From Methylophilaceae bacterium (GTDB lineage: Bacteria > Pseudomonadota > Gammaproteobacteria > Burkholderiales > Methylophilaceae): a DNA stretch of 64,000 nucleotides. The stretch is taken from assembly GCA_017858095.1 (NCBI GenBank), contig JAFMCB010000001.1:62001-126000 (forward strand), read 5' to 3'. How positions within the stretch are numbered: position 1 is the stretch's first letter; every line of letters starts with the position of its first letter. Positions 63,185 through 64,000 of this stretch are shown here, in pieces. Made by a program: the position numbers and the translations under genes. The notes below the pieces were generated by a model. The model ran no database searches. It was not told the origin of the DNA and saw nothing but the letters and a program-made list of their open reading frames with translations.

Positions 63185-64000
63185 TTGTATTGATAAAAAT
63201 ATTTTTCGTGCTTATGACATACGGGGAGTGGTCAACGAATCCTTAAGTGAGGAGAATGTTTCATTAATTGGACAGGCAATTGGGTCCGTGGCACTCGAAA
63301 AAAAACAACCTACTATCTGTGTAGGTCGGGACGGGCGTTTATCAAGTCCTAAGTTATCTGATGCACTGATACATGGTCTTTTATCCACAGGTATTAATGT
63401 CATTGATATCGGGCTGGTAGCAACGCCAATGCTGTATTTTAGTAACTTTCATTTAAAAACTAATAGCGGAATTATGATTACTGGCAGTCATAACCCTCCT
63501 GAATATAATGGATTTAAAACTGTTATTGATCAAGGAACATTATCCTCAAATGATATTCAATCTCTGCATCAAAGAATTATGGAAAAAAATTTCAAATTTG
63601 GCCATGGACAATTAGAGAAAGCAGATATACGGTCCGCTTACATAAATGCAATTATAGAAAATATTAATATTAGCCGTCCCATAAAAATTTCTATTGATTG
63701 TGGCAATGGTGCGGCTGGGGTTTGTGCAGCCGATTTATTCAGCAAACTTGGAGTAAAAACAGAAAATTTATTTTGTGAAGTGGATGGCACATTTCCCAAT
63801 CACCACCCTGACCCTTCAAATCCAAAAAATTTGATGGATTTAATTCATAATGTTAAAACCACTGACAGTGAATTCGGGCTTGCGTTTGATGGTGATGCAG
63901 ATCGTTTAGGTGTTGTCACAAAAAACGGTGAGGTTATCTACCCTGATCGACAACTATTATTGTTTGCTGATGCTGTTTTAAAAGAAAATCCTGGGGCTAC
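63177..64000 (+). CDS. Phosphomannomutase/phosphoglucomutase (truncated by window end)
   Basis: The N-terminal 274 residues of an alpha-D-phosphohexomutase, continuing past 64000, which is why the ORF track lacks it. The frame from the ATG at 63177 begins MNDCIDKNIFRAYDIRG. The phosphoserine loop GIMITGSHNPPEYNGFK lies at about 98-114. The metal-binding loop LAFDGDADRLGVV is at about 234-246. The AlgC/ManB family interconverts mannose or glucose 1- and 6-phosphates for nucleotide-sugar synthesis; substrate is not decidable. The iscX stop overlaps its start by 8 nt. Confidence 0.9.
   Translation, partial: MNDCIDKNIFRAYDIRGVVNESLSEENVSLIGQAIGSVALEKKQPTICVGRDGRLSSPKLSDALIHGLLSTGINVIDIGLVATPMLYFSNFHLKTNSGIMITGSHNPPEYNGFKTVIDQGTLSSNDIQSLHQRIMEKNFKFGHGQLEKADIRSAYINAIIENINISRPIKISIDCGNGAAGVCAADLFSKLGVKTENLFCEVDGTFPNHHPDPSNPKNLMDLIHNVKTTDSEFGLAFDGDADRLGVVTKNGEVIYPDRQLLLFADAVLKENPGA

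Overview
The window is a gapless, AT-rich stretch of a streamlined betaproteobacterial chromosome, most likely a methylotroph of the Methylophilales (OM43 clade / Candidatus Methylopumilus type). The reasons are the complete mxaRSACKL methanol-dehydrogenase maturation cluster, a pgl-gnd-zwf cluster as used in the oxidative ribulose-monophosphate (RuMP) pathway, betaproteobacterial gene orders (rpsA-ihfB-lapB-pyrF; pyrG-kdsA-eno-ftsB; glyA-nrdR-ribD), and extreme compaction. The assignment is inference; no rRNA or other phylogenetic marker was available. I see no rRNA, tRNA, CRISPR array, insertion sequence or prophage.

Layout. 0-7.5 kb: DNA repair (3' end of an AddB-like nuclease, AddA-like helicase-nuclease, mfd). 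7.6-19.8 kb: rpiA, serS, rarA, lolA, ftsK, trxB, an Smr protein, ispF/ispD, an ammonium transporter, a DUF3301 protein, gluQ and an SpoU methyltransferase. 19.8-28.1 kb: a TraB-family protein, bpt, then tyrA-aroA-cmk-rpsA-ihfB (closed by the only clear intrinsic terminator) and lapB-pyrF. 28.1-37 kb: metG divergent from mrp, the pgl/gnd/zwf sugar-phosphate module, dcd and an Orn/Lys/Arg decarboxylase. 37-44.4 kb: the minus-strand run alaA-hom-thrC-thyA-folA, a Mth938-domain protein, and fabA-fabB. 44.5-50.8 kb: mxaRSACKL plus ygfZ, all overlapping. 50.8-57.3 kb: pyrG-kdsA-eno-ftsB running into a cyanide-insensitive-type bd oxidase (cydAB) and a previously unlisted 31-residue membrane ORF resembling DUF2474. 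57.4-64 kb: a FucA-like aldolase with mtnA, an unusual 217-bp intergenic region, tatD-ribD-nrdR-glyA, iscX and the start of a phosphomannomutase.

How it works together. Methanol oxidation (maturation genes here, enzyme elsewhere) gives formaldehyde. The Pgl/Gnd/Zwf enzymes would oxidise hexose phosphate made in the RuMP cycle, and RpiA interconverts the pentose phosphates. MtnA plus the FucA-like aldolase probably recycle 5'-methylthioadenosine or 5'-deoxyadenosine remnants to dihydroxyacetone phosphate. The rest is housekeeping.

The most noteworthy items are the tiny CydX/DUF2474-like gene hidden antisense to the ygfZ 3' end, the largest intergenic gap with DnaA-box-like sites and a long inverted repeat, mxaRSACKL without adjacent structural genes, and the recurrent 8-nt stop/start overlap (ten cases).
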